Assembly: GCA_913009825.1 (NCBI GenBank)
Contig: CAJVYQ010000013.1
Span: 1-64,000, forward strand
Direction: 5' to 3'
Origin: an uncultured Deferribacteres bacterium
GTDB lineage: Bacteria > Zhuqueibacterota > JdFR-76 > DREG01
DNA: 64,000 nt
The translations under genes were made by a program, and so were the position numbers. A model generated the notes under the pieces. It worked only from the letters and a program-made list of their open reading frames with translations, did no database searches and was not told the DNA's origin. Shown piece by piece: positions 52,638-60,965 of this stretch; the stretch's first letter is position 1, and each line of letters begins with the position of its first letter.

Positions 52638-54045
52638 GTGAATCATAACAAAGCAACCATCCTCATTGTTGATGATGAAGAAAAGACACGCAAAATTCTG
52701 AAACTCAATTTCAGCGATAAATACCATATCCTTTTAGCCAAAAATGGCGAAGAGGCGCTGCACCACCTGCAGCGGGAAAAGGTTCATCTTGTGCTAACCG
52801 ATCTGAAAATGCCGGGTATGTCCGGATTGGAGTTGCTGCAGGAAATTCAGAACAAATACAAGCATATTCCGGTGATCATCATCACCGCCTATGGCAGCAT
52901 CGAAAATGCGGTGGCAGCGATGAAGCTGGGCGCTTACGATTACATCATTAAACCGATAAAAATAGAAAAGCTGAACACATTGCTGGAAAAATCGCTCCAG
53001 TATAGCCATCTGCTCAAAGAAAATCTGCAACTGAAGGAAAAATTGAAGCAATACTAAGGTTACCGGGAGATCATCACCATTAACGCAGACATGAAAGCTT
53101 TGCTGGAAACCGTCAGACAGGTGGCCTCCACTATAGCGACCGTGTTAATTCAGGGCGAATCCGGTACAGGAAAAGAACTAATTTGCCCGGGCTGTGCATT
53201 ACCTGAGCCCCAGAGCGGAAAAACCGTTTGTAGAGATCAATTGCGGCGCCATCCCCCGTGAGCTGTTAGAGAGCGAACTGTTTGGCCATGAAAAAGGAGC
53301 ATTTACCGGCGCCATACGCAGTAAAAAAGGTAAATTCGAGCTGGCTCACGAAGGGACTCTGTTTTTAGATGAAATCGGTGAAATGCCGAAAGATTTGCAG
53401 GTAAAACTACTCCACGTGTTGGCGAACCCAAAATTCACCCGTGTGGGAGGAACACAGTTTCTGCGCACCGATGTACGGATTGTGGCCGCTACAAACAGAG
53501 ACCTGTTTCAGGAAACACGGGAAGGCAATTTTCGCCAGGATCTATATTACCGCCTGAAAGTAGTCTCTTTACAGATCCCCTCTCTCCGGGAACGACGGGA
53601 AGATATCCCGTTTTTAGTGCGACATTTTCTGAAAAAACACCGGAATCTCAACTCTAATCCTGTATCCGAAATAAGCGACAAAGCGATGCGTACGCTGCAG
53701 GCTTACTCCTGGCCGGGAAATGTACGTAAGCTGGAAAACAATATCATGCAGGCAATGATTTTTGCCCGCAACAGCAGAATTGAACGGGAACAATTACCTG
53801 CCGAAGTGAAACAATACCAATCCCAACCTACTGCCGTAAATCCACTGACAAAACAGGAGTTGCAGAAAGAAAAGCTGCGCCGGACCGAAGAGATCATCGA
53901 AAATCTGGAATATCAATTTTTGGACAATATTCTTTCACAAACCGGGGGAAATATTTCCAGAGCCGCCCAAATCAGCGGCTACGATCGCCGTCAAATCCAG
54001 AATTTAATCCGCCAACACCGCCTGAATACGGAAAATTACAAATAA
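52638..54045 (+). pseudogene. Sigma-54 response regulator partner, broken
   Basis: A GTG start with AGGAGC upstream begins a receiver domain (ILIVDDEEKTRK, VLTDLKMPGMSG with the phospho-acceptor Asp, KPIKIEKL). A TAA at 53055-53057 ends it just before the AAA+ domain. Reading continues in frame (GYREIITINADMKALLETV...[11 protein letters not shown]) until about 53182, where one extra T shifts the frame. It resumes as [30 protein letters not shown] and a Fis-type HTH ([20 protein letters not shown]), stop at 54045. Two lesions separate receiver, P-loop and the rest, so the protein cannot be functional. It was the partner of the kinase pseudogene 12 bases upstream. Confidence 0.87.
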
Positions 54046-54442
54046 TGTGAGTGACTATTCAGGAGAAATAAATTTTAATTTGGAGTTTTTTTGCATCCAG
54101 CGTACTATCTGAATGCTTATGAATGTGAAATTGCATTTCGCAGGAGTAACCCTCTATATTTATGATAAGATGTTTCATTTCTGTCATATATCCGTGAAAT
54201 AGGACTTCCCACTTTACTCATTTTTTCTTCATCTATCTTTTTCATGACACCGCTTTTTCTTATTGTTATTATTATACTTATGATGTCCTGCTATCTTTGG
54301 TACAATTTGTGTAAAAAGTAAATAGTGAAAGGATAAAAAACAAAAAAGTTAACATAAAAATAGAGGAATAAAAAATGTAGCAGGCATATTAATTAACTAA
54401 ATTCATTCAGTTCAACGAACCTTTAAAGAAGGAGGAGTAAAA
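54046..54442. other. Intergenic region before the SPW gene
   Basis: About 400 bp, AT-rich. A 25-codon hydrophobic frame (MTPLFLIVIIILMMSCYLW...) starts at 54244 without a ribosome binding site and is not called. The SPW gene promoter is presumably between 54300 and 54420. Confidence 0.5.
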
Positions 54443-54751
54443 ATGTGGCAAGCATGGGTAAACGGAATCCTGGGATTGTGGTTAATCATCGCCGCTTTCC
54501 TGCACATTTCACCGGCCGGAAATTTGTGGGATAATTTGATCGTCGGTGTCATTGTGGCAATCATTGGTTACCTGATGGTAAGCAAAAAATCCTGGCAGGG
54601 CTGGCTGTCGGTCGTCATGGGGATCTGGCTGATTATAGCAGCTTTCATCCCGGCTTTACAGCTCCACACCGCCAATTTGTGGAATGACCTAATTGTCGGT
54701 ATCTTGGTAGCCATCGCAGGTTTTGGCGCGCTGGGCGGCAGCAATACGTAA
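54443..54751 (+). CDS. SPW repeat membrane protein
   Basis: A 102-residue integral membrane protein with two similar halves: WVNGILGLWLIIAAFLHIS...LWDNLIVGVIVAIIGYLMV and WLSVVMGIWLIIAAFIPAL...LWNDLIVGILVAIAGFGAL. This is the SPW repeat family (PF03779), four helices in two hairpins, function unknown. AAGGAGGAG precedes the ATG by nine bases and a strong terminator follows, so it is transcribed alone, probably at a high level. In the first positions SPW motifs read AAF rather than SPW. Confidence 0.85.
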   Translation: MWQAWVNGILGLWLIIAAFLHISPAGNLWDNLIVGVIVAIIGYLMVSKKSWQGWLSVVMGIWLIIAAFIPALQLHTANLWNDLIVGILVAIAGFGALGGSNT

Positions 54752-54770
54752 TTAATTGCTCCCACAAATA

Positions 54771-54802
54771 AAACCGGATCCCATTTGGGATCCGGTTTTT
54801 TT
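54771..54802 (+). terminator. Intrinsic terminator of the SPW gene
   Basis: AAACCGGATCCC and GGGATCCGGTTT form a perfect 12-bp stem with a 4-nt ATTT loop, followed by a T-run. It lies 19 bases after the stop codon. Confidence 0.95.
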
Positions 54803-55313
54803 GTGCCTGTTTGGAATGCTTTGGTTTTTTGTAAAGATTGTACGTTTTATTTGCCAAAACGTTATTGAACAAACAGTTTTCGATTAACTTGTGAATATAA
54901 ATTACATCCCCACCCCCAAAAAAATGAAAAGTCCCTATAGCCGGTCTGCAACAGGCAGGCCGCTTAAATCTTGCGGGAATGACAACTTGATTTGTCGTTT
55001 CTAAAAACTAAATTGAGCGATTCTAATGTCATTCCGTAGGAATCTTTTTGGTTTAGTGCAAAGGATTAAAAAGATTCTTACAGAATGACAAAACTCTTTG
55101 GGTGGTTATCGCAAGCTAAGAATCGCTCAATTTAGGTAAAAACTAAAATAATTCAGTTAATCAACAGAATCATCTATCTGGTATACCGTTGAAACGGTTA
55201 AACTTAACCCCGTTTTTTATTAACACCGGACTTAAGTCCGGTGTTAATAAAAAACCTTACAAATCACTAAACCGTTTCAACGGTTTTTAACGATGAAAAT
55301 TATAAAATCACCA
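54803..55313. other. Repeat-filled intergenic region
   Basis: About 510 bp containing a fragment with GGCCGCTTAAATCTTGCGGGAATGACA, a family A element (55007-55137), and a large inverted repeat CCGTTGAAACGGTTAA...TTAACACCGGACTTAAGTCC...AAACCGTTTCAACGG (55186-55287; sub-segments quoted). The same GTTTCAACGGTTT and AACACCGG motifs recur at 57403-57470. No gene. Confidence 0.65.
55007..55137. repeat. MITE-like palindromic element, family A (copy 3)
   Basis: A 131-bp copy with ends ACTAAATTGAGCGATTCT and AGAATCGCTCAATTTAGGT. The core AATGTCATTCCGTAGGAATC and CTTTGGGTGGTTATCGCAAG match the other copies, while the middle is shorter because the CCTGCCCGAC segment is missing. Confidence 0.78.
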
Positions 55314-55871
55314 CTACAAATCCTCATCCATTCCATAAATCAATTGATACAATTCCACCAACCGTTTTCCTGTCTTGCGGGAATCTTCTATGGCTAACGG
55401 ATCATTTTGAATATCGCCTTCATCGAAGCCATAGCCAATGGCGCCGCTGTTGCCCAGGATCATTTGGTGTCGCAGCATGAAGGCATGCAGGGTATTGATT
55501 GTGCTCTCGGCATACCGGCGGGCGGAAACAACATAGCCGCCTATTTTGTTCTTCAATTCTCCCCGCAAAGGCCAGGTTCTTTCTATAAGCGCTTTCAAAT
55601 CTGCGGTAACATCGCCAAATTGACTGCCGGTGGCGAATAGTATAATATCCGCCCAGCGGAGGTCATGATAAATTTTTTGCATGTCATCTTCAATGGGACA
55701 TTCCCCTGTCTGCAAACAATCTCTTGTGGCACAACAGGGACTAAAATCCAAATCCGCCAAATAGATATGATGAATTTCAGCATGTTCTGGAAATTCTTCA
55801 AGTGCGGTTTGTAACATCTGCGCCGAATTTCCATTTTTTCTGGGACTTGCAAAAATTGCGGCAACTTTCAT
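55314..55871 (-). CDS. FMN-dependent iron-sulfur flavoprotein-like reductase
   Basis: A 185-residue flavodoxin-fold protein of the NADPH-dependent FMN reductase family. The FMN phosphate loop is FASPRKNGNSAQML (residues 8-21). The segment FSPCCATRDCLQTGECPIEDDMQ (given in part: CCATRDC, GEC) holds four Cys, resembling the compact cluster motif of archaeal/bacterial iron-sulfur flavoproteins. GSQFGDVTADLKALIERTW follows as the second flavin-contact loop. It probably reduces electron acceptors or oxygen species with FMN and perhaps a 4Fe-4S cluster. It stands first in a stress/redox gene group. Confidence 0.82.
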   Translation of the reverse strand: MKVAAIFASPRKNGNSAQMLQTALEEFPEHAEIHHIYLADLDFSPCCATRDCLQTGECPIEDDMQKIYHDLRWADIILFATGSQFGDVTADLKALIERTWPLRGELKNKIGGYVVSARRYAESTINTLHAFMLRHQMILGNSGAIGYGFDEGDIQNDPLAIEDSRKTGKRLVELYQLIYGMDEDL

Positions 55872-55972
55872 TTTACACTCACTTTCTCAAAACATATGGT
55901 TCAACCCAATATTCCCGAGGCGCCTGGGAAAGTTGTTCTCTTTTCAGGCTGATGCTCTCTCAATAAACTGAA

Positions 55973-56440
55973 TCATCGAATCAACAACACCGGTTTGGTA
56001 CTCTTGCGGGCCACTTTTTCCGCAGTGCTGCCCAACATCAGTTCTACCGCCGCATTCTCTCCCCGATGCCCTATCACGATAAACGTTACGTCTTCTTCCT
56101 CTGCTAATTTATTGATCTCAACAAACGGTACGCCGATACGGAATTCCGTTTTCGTTGTTATTCCGGCATCTTCAAATTGCCGGGCCACGCCGTTTAATTT
56201 GGATTCATTGTTTTTCCGATAAGTGGATATGATTGCTTCTTTGTCCAGGCCCTCTTCAGATAAAATTTCAGAAATCGCATTGAAATGGATATTGATCACA
56301 TGGAGAACCACAACTTCCTCAATTTTACATCCCTTAAAATTTAAAATATGTTCAATACAACGTTCCGAATGCTCGGAAAAATCCGTGGGAAATAATATTC
56401 GTTTGATCGTGCTGCACTCTCCTCTTTTTGATTTGGACAA
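55973..56440 (-). CDS. Universal stress protein (UspA family)
   Basis: A Usp domain with RILFPTDFSEHSERC, VVVLHVINI and the ATP-binding motif GHRGENAAVELMLGSTAEKVARKS (in part GHRG...GST), so an ATP-binding type is likely. The only in-frame conventional start is TTG at 56440 with a weak ribosome binding site. A much better site, AGAGGAG, lies eight bases before an ACG codon at 56410-56408 (followed by IKRILFP), exactly where Usp proteins normally begin. Either ACG acts as a start or a former ATG has mutated. The coordinates use the TTG. It lies between the flavoprotein and TauE genes. Confidence 0.85.
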   Translation of the reverse strand: MSKSKRGECSTIKRILFPTDFSEHSERCIEHILNFKGCKIEEVVVLHVINIHFNAISEILSEEGLDKEAIISTYRKNNESKLNGVARQFEDAGITTKTEFRIGVPFVEINKLAEEEDVTFIVIGHRGENAAVELMLGSTAEKVARKSTKPVLLIR

Positions 56441-56511
56441 TTATTTTATCTGCCCAATTCTAGTCATTTATTTTATCCTAATCTTAGCTTTTCTTTTTGC
56501 ATAAGCTGCCT

Positions 56512-57297
56512 TCAAAATGCATTGCCGATCATCCAGAGTGAAATCAACAAAAGAATAATCGCCAGTCCTTTCTTTACCTTCTTTTCCGGCAATTTTATCG
56601 ATATCCGGGAACCGATTTGACCGCCAACTAAAACAACAATCCCGATTCCCAAACAGAGCAGCCAGTTAATCTGTCCGGTAAAAATATGCCCGGCAAATCC
56701 CAGCAAACCGGTAAGTCCCACCATCAGTGAAGAGGTGGCAACAGCTATTTTCACCGGAATTCCGAACCATAAAATCATGATAGGAATTTTTAACAAGCCG
56801 CCGGCAATACCCAATGCCCCGGAAAAATACCCTATTGCAAAAGTGATGGGAATGATGGCAGGAACAAAAACACTGTATTTGAACCCGCCGAATTCACGCT
56901 GCCAGTAACCGGCGCCGGTTCTTCTGATCACTTTCTTTTCGCTGGTCTGCATTTTAAAAATAAAAACGGCCGCTAAAATCAGAAGTGCGCTAAATGCTAT
57001 TTTCAAAAGACTACTCTGAAAATGGACAGAAGTATACCCGCCGACAAAAGCCCCCAGATCTGTGAATGTGTCCATTACCACGGCCAGTTGCCAGTCTACC
57101 AACCGGGCGCGCTGAAAGCGGGAGAAGGCGGATAATCCGGTTACCATAATCAGAAACAGGCTGGTGGAAGAAGCCAGCGGAAAGGCGTATCCCAGCGCCA
57201 GCAGCAACGGTACGTAAAAGGCACCGCCGCCCAGACCGACGGCGCTGAGAGCAATACCGATGGTGAGAAACATAATCAGAACGAAGAATATTTCCAT
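56512..57297 (-). CDS. TauE/SafE family permease 1
   Basis: A 261-residue membrane protein with about eight helices in two repeats. Family glycine motifs are present: SAVGLGGGAFYVPLLLALG in the first half and SGALGIAGGLLKIPIMILWFG in the second. The family exports sulfite, sulfonates or related anions, with substrate unknown here. An extended basic cytoplasmic loop (QTSEKKVIRRTG) separates the halves. It lies upstream of the universal stress gene on the same strand and is separated from the second TauE gene by a repeat. Confidence 0.86.
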   Translation of the reverse strand: MEIFFVLIMFLTIGIALSAVGLGGGAFYVPLLLALGYAFPLASSTSLFLIMVTGLSAFSRFQRARLVDWQLAVVMDTFTDLGAFVGGYTSVHFQSSLLKIAFSALLILAAVFIFKMQTSEKKVIRRTGAGYWQREFGGFKYSVFVPAIIPITFAIGYFSGALGIAGGLLKIPIMILWFGIPVKIAVATSSLMVGLTGLLGFAGHIFTGQINWLLCLGIGIVVLVGGQIGSRISIKLPEKKVKKGLAIILLLISLWMIGNAF

Positions 57298-57844
57298 TTT
57301 TATCTCAACCTGAATTATTCGAAATCAGTAATCCAACAACGAAACTTACCACTAGTGCTTCTAAGAACCCTTGAAAGGCTTTAGGAATGGGGGGACTTTT
57401 CATTAACACCGGGATTAATCCCGGTGTTAATGAAAAGAACACTTTTAAAGCAACCGTTTCAACGGTTTAAATTGAGCACTGATGTTACAGTGATTTCCTA
57501 GTAGTTATTTCCTTCTGAAAGCTACAGAGATCATCCCGTTAGAAACAACAGAGCTAAGAATAGTAGTAGGCATTCGCCTTCAGATTTAAATTGGACGATC
57601 CAATTTTTCCTGAGTTTTTTTGTTACCCAACAGATTGTTATTTTTCGGCGTAAATATATAATGTAGGCCGACGAGATTCGTCACCCTCCAAATCAACAGA
57701 TAAAAAACTTGACTAAAACTTGTCCGACATTTGGCGGAAAACAAATTATTGCAGTGTAATAAAATAGATGCCGCAATGTCAATCCAGCGAATCGACCTAC
57801 AGTTGCTCAATTTATGATAGAATAAAATGTTACAAATTTACAAC
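57298..57844. other. Repeat-containing intergenic region
   Basis: About 550 bp. It contains a palindrome ATTAACACCGGGATTAATCCC / GGTGTTAATG and an AACCGTTTCAACGGTTT segment (57403-57470) related to 55186-55287, and a partial family B sequence (AATCCAGCGAATCGACC, 57780-57815). No gene. Confidence 0.6.
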
Positions 57845-58594
57845 CTACAAAACGCCAACAATTAATTTAATGGCAATGGCAAACAAGACCAGAGCGTACA
57901 ACTGTTTCACCCATTTGGGTTTGGCTTTTTTCGACATGAAGCTGCCGCCAAACTGGGAACCGATGATCACCGCAATGACTACGACAATAGTTAGTGTCCA
58001 GTTAAAATGTCCTTCCGCCACATGTCCCAAATAACCGGACAGAGAAGAAAAGGTGACGACAAAAGCCGTTGTTGCCGCCGCCTGTTTGGTGCGATAGCCC
58101 ATCCACATCAAAATGGGAGCAATGATGAAACCACCGCCCAACCCCAGCATACCGCCCATGAACCCGGCAAACGCGCCCACACTGCTGCCGATGATAGACC
58201 GTTTTTTCAGGCTCATCATCTCCTCCGGTTCTCCTTGCCGGGCAAACATAGTCATGCGAATGGCCGCAGCGAAAACGGCAATGGCAAATAAAATCAGCAG
58301 TGTTCGAACCGGTACAAACTGAGCGGTGTACGCGCCGATGGGGGCAAATATAAACGCTGCCACCGCCATGGCCATTCCGCCTTTCCAATCGACCAGTTTG
58401 TTTCGGGAGTAAGGAATTAAAGCCAGCAGCGTGTTTAAACCGTTTAACAGCAAGCCCAAAGGTATTGCTACCTCCTTAACCGGAAAACCTGCCCATTTGA
58501 GAACAGGAACGTAAACCATACCACCACCAAGCCCCAGCATGGCAAACAGAAACGAAGCAATCAAAATGATAGCGGATACAATTATATAAAGCAT
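57845..58594 (-). CDS. TauE/SafE family permease 2
   Basis: A 249-residue homologue of the gene at 56512-57297 with the same paired motifs: FAMLGLGGGMVYVPVLKWAGFP and GGMLGLGGGFIIAPILMWMGY. About eight membrane helices. The two copies are clearly divergent, so they probably handle different anions or are old duplicates. Sulfite or thiosulfate export is the usual family role. The NifX-like gene lies upstream, about 240 bases away, on the same strand. Confidence 0.87.
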   Translation of the reverse strand: MLYIIVSAIILIASFLFAMLGLGGGMVYVPVLKWAGFPVKEVAIPLGLLLNGLNTLLALIPYSRNKLVDWKGGMAMAVAAFIFAPIGAYTAQFVPVRTLLILFAIAVFAAAIRMTMFARQGEPEEMMSLKKRSIIGSSVGAFAGFMGGMLGLGGGFIIAPILMWMGYRTKQAAATTAFVVTFSSLSGYLGHVAEGHFNWTLTIVVVIAVIIGSQFGGSFMSKKAKPKWVKQLYALVLFAIAIKLIVGVL

Positions 58595-58836
58595 CTCCCT
58601 TTCCTTTTTTTATGTTGTCGGAAACTTTTCAGGCGCACAGATTCCTGATTTAAGCATTCATAAATAAGATTCTGAGCAGCCTGCCCAAAACGGACAGACC
58701 GCTTTCACAAAGATGTCCGCAGATACTTATCGGGATGCCACTCCCCACAAGAACAAGGAGCGGGAATTTCTGCGGTTTCCATCAACGCAACAGAAAAAAT
58801 CATCTTTTTTCATTATTTGGCTCTATTTCCGCATCC

Positions 58837-59202
58837 CTAATGGCGATGAAATTTTTCCTTCACTTCATAATCCATATCCTGCAACTGCTTTTTATTCAAC
58901 TGTCGCAAAATCTGTCCCACGGTTCCGTTGGCGCCGCGAATGACCTGGATGCCTAATTGATTAAAAAATGAGATCGCCCTGCCGCCGATCCCCCTGGCAA
59001 TGAGCAGATTCACATTTTCTCCGGCCAGGTAATTGGGGATTTCTCCCGGCGAATGATCTTCCAGAGGGTTTGGAATGATGTGTGTCGAAAAACTGCCATC
59101 ATCTTTATTTTCAATGAAAGCAAAATAAGGTGCATGGCCAAAATGTTCACTGATCGGTGAATTCTCTCCAGAATTTTCCAAAACGGGAATGGCTATTTTC
59201 AT
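58837..59202 (-). CDS. NifX/NifB-like (dinitrogenase iron-molybdenum cofactor) domain protein
   Basis: A 121-residue protein with the Nitro_FeMo-Co fold (PF02579): MKIAIPVLE, SEHFGHAPYFAFIE, NLLIARGIGGRAISFFNQLGIQVIRG, VGQILRQL. The family binds Fe-S or Mo/Fe clusters. No other nitrogenase gene is in the window, so a general cluster carrier or ParA/Mrp-linked role is more likely. A good ribosome binding site (AAGGAG-type, AAGGAGAAAACC) precedes the ATG. It is upstream of TauE/SafE permease 2. Confidence 0.87.
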   Translation of the reverse strand: MKIAIPVLENSGENSPISEHFGHAPYFAFIENKDDGSFSTHIIPNPLEDHSPGEIPNYLAGENVNLLIARGIGGRAISFFNQLGIQVIRGANGTVGQILRQLNKKQLQDMDYEVKEKFHRH

Positions 59203-59288
59203 GGTTTTCTCCTTATGGTTATTGGTTTAATTTTACTCCTTTTTTTGCCCACGAAAAGGTTTGTAAAATATTTTGCTCACTTGTTGCA

Positions 59289-59813
59289 TCATCTTTTATT
59301 TTTAAATTGCGGAAGCCACATGGGAACTTCCTGCAGATATTTTTCATATTTGGCACCAAATTTTTGCAGCAATAATTTTTCCTCGTATTGTGCAATGAAA
59401 TGGTAAAACGCAGTGATTACCAGCATAATCACGAAAGAGGAAACCGAAAGGGTCGCGACGCACAATCCGAAATAGAACAGGATCGAGCCAAGATAGATGG
59501 GATGCCGAACCTGATTAAAAACCCCTTTTCTGATCACTTCCGGCAGTTCTCTCGTTTCTCCAAACACAATCTGCAAACCGGATCTGGCAAAATATCCGGA
59601 ACCGAACAATAGGATCAAAGCCAATGGAATCCGCAGATAAAAAGGAATCCAATCCGCTGCAAAGGTCGAAACATGGAGAAAAAATGAATCGCCGATCCAG
59701 ACGATCAAAAAGACTAACAACAGAACCAATTGACCGGCATCTCCCAGTTTGTGTTCACCGGCCAGGTCTGCCCGGTTTTCGTGTCTTTTCAGAATCTTAT
59801 CTTTTTCTGTCAT
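59289..59813 (-). CDS. Isoprenylcysteine methyltransferase-like membrane protein
   Basis: About 174 residues with four to five membrane helices and the C-terminal ICMT/PEMT-type motif: GVFNQVRHPIYLGSILFYFGLC followed by EEKLLLQKFGAKYEKYLQEVPMWLPQF (in part RHPIYLG, FGAKYEKYLQEVP). In this family the RHP and E/Y residues bind S-adenosylmethionine. Bacterial substrates are mostly unknown. The start at 59813 has AAAGGTG upstream; the in-frame extension to 59960 runs through a repeat and is not accepted. Confidence 0.82.
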   Translation of the reverse strand: MTEKDKILKRHENRADLAGEHKLGDAGQLVLLLVFLIVWIGDSFFLHVSTFAADWIPFYLRIPLALILLFGSGYFARSGLQIVFGETRELPEVIRKGVFNQVRHPIYLGSILFYFGLCVATLSVSSFVIMLVITAFYHFIAQYEEKLLLQKFGAKYEKYLQEVPMWLPQFKNKR

Positions 59814-59871
59814 TTGGACACCTTTCAGATATATTGGATACGAATCTATCCCTGCAAAATTCATAGCCGCA

Positions 59872-60002
59872 AAGTCACTAAGGCACAAAGCATTAGAAAT
59901 ATTAGAAAAAACAAAAAAAACATCGATTAACATAAAATATTTTGTTTTTGACACTCCCACGTCATACCTTTTTTGTTCTTAGTGCCTTGGTGACTTTGTG
60001 GC
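59872..60002. repeat. Palindromic element, family C (CAAAGTCACTAAGGCAC)
   Basis: A 131-bp element whose ends GCCGCAAAGTCACTAAGGCA and TGCCTTGGTGACTTTGTGGC are inverted. Related sequences are at 40424-40522 (GCCACAAAGACACTAAGGCA ... TGTCTTCGTGCCTTAG) and 21102-21127. Confidence 0.7.
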
Positions 60003-60008
60003 AAAAGT

Positions 60009-60350
60009 TTATGAATTAGAGATCGTTTGCTCTCCTTCACTCTCATCCGCGTCACTTTCTTTCGTAAAGAACTTTTTGTGAAATTTATCTTTCCAATGCT
60101 CATCATGATTATGATAGTCATGATGCGGAAACGACTTGAACAGAATGTGCGCCAACACCACCAATCCCCATGCCTGCCAGAACGTAATCCGGGTCAGGCC
60201 AAAAATATCCGGCATTAACCAGTTCCATAACCACAAGACCACAAATCCCAACAGTAACGCCACAATGGCCGCCATGATCACGCCGCCAATGACCATGGGA
60301 ATGACTGCTAAAACTTTTTTTGATCCGCTAAAATGACTGTGATTTTGCAT
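60009..60350 (-). CDS. Small membrane protein downstream of an ECF sigma factor
   Basis: A 113-residue protein with two hydrophobic segments (about 13-50: VIPMVIGGVIMAAIVALLLGFVVLWLWNWL and 57-72: FWQAWGLVVLAHILF) and a His/Asp/Lys-rich cytoplasmic tail (PHHDYHNHDEHWKDKFHKKFF). No known family is recognised. It begins 21 bases after the sigma factor's stop codon, so it is co-transcribed and could be a membrane regulator, though it lacks a typical anti-sigma zinc domain. Confidence 0.72.
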   Translation of the reverse strand: MQNHSHFSGSKKVLAVIPMVIGGVIMAAIVALLLGFVVLWLWNWLMPDIFGLTRITFWQAWGLVVLAHILFKSFPHHDYHNHDEHWKDKFHKKFFTKESDADESEGEQTISNS

Positions 60351-60371
60351 GTTGCACCTCTTTGTTTTGGT

Positions 60372-60908
60372 TCATTTTTGCCTGTCTTTCGTCAACCTGT
60401 TGCGCAAAAACCGGATAGCGTACTGTTTACGGGCGATCAGAATATTTACCGGTTCTTCTGTTTCTTCCGCTATCTCCCGGAATTTTCTTCCTTCAATCAC
60501 TTGTTGAATGAACACCGTTTTCTGCCTTTCCGGAAGCGCTTCGATGGCCGTAATGGCCGCACGAAAAAGCGATTCCTGCGCGGATTCATCCGCACTTTCC
60601 GGAATTTCCGCCGCCAGAATTTCTTTTAAACTCATCCCGTTTTCATCCGACGCATCAATGGAAATTGTCGGCAGCCGCTTTTTTCGATACCAGTCGATTA
60701 TTCTGTTCCTGGCCACCGTATACAACCAACCGGTCAGATTGTCGATTGCGCTCAGTGCATTCAAGCTGCTCAGGGCCTGCACATACACATCCTGTAGTAG
60801 GTCTTCCGCCTCTTCCAATGATCTTATTTTTGCACGGATAAAAGCAAACAAGCCACTTTGCTCCGTTTCAAAGCTTTTCCGGAGCCTCTGTTTTTGCGCA
60901 TTACTCAT
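60372..60908 (-). CDS. ECF-type RNA polymerase sigma factor
   Basis: A 178-residue sigma factor of the extracytoplasmic function group. Region 2 is LFAFIRAKIRSLEEAEDLLQDVYVQAL with TGWLYTVARNRIIDWYRKK (promoter -10 melting). Region 4 is AIEALPERQKTVFIQQVIEGRKFREIAEETEEPVNILIARKQYAIRFLRNRL (-35 recognition; given in parts). Length is typical. It is first in a two-gene operon with the small membrane protein. Its targets are unknown; envelope stress is the usual theme. Confidence 0.92.
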   Translation of the reverse strand: MSNAQKQRLRKSFETEQSGLFAFIRAKIRSLEEAEDLLQDVYVQALSSLNALSAIDNLTGWLYTVARNRIIDWYRKKRLPTISIDASDENGMSLKEILAAEIPESADESAQESLFRAAITAIEALPERQKTVFIQQVIEGRKFREIAEETEEPVNILIARKQYAIRFLRNRLTKDRQK

Positions 60909-60965
60909 CACACTATTGATGACGTAAAAGGTGCAAAATTATTGTATTTTTTTTCACAAGAGGTA

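Noticed and set aside
50528..54045. Stop codons considered as programmed recoding (selenocysteine, pyrrolysine or readthrough)
   Set aside because: All three stop codons occur, frame changes and a deletion are also present, and motif context predicts ordinary residues at those positions. Decay explains this better.
58837..59202. NifX-like gene as evidence for nitrogen fixation
   Set aside because: No nifHDK, nifE/N or nifB is in the window, and single NifX-like domain proteins are common in organisms that do not fix nitrogen.
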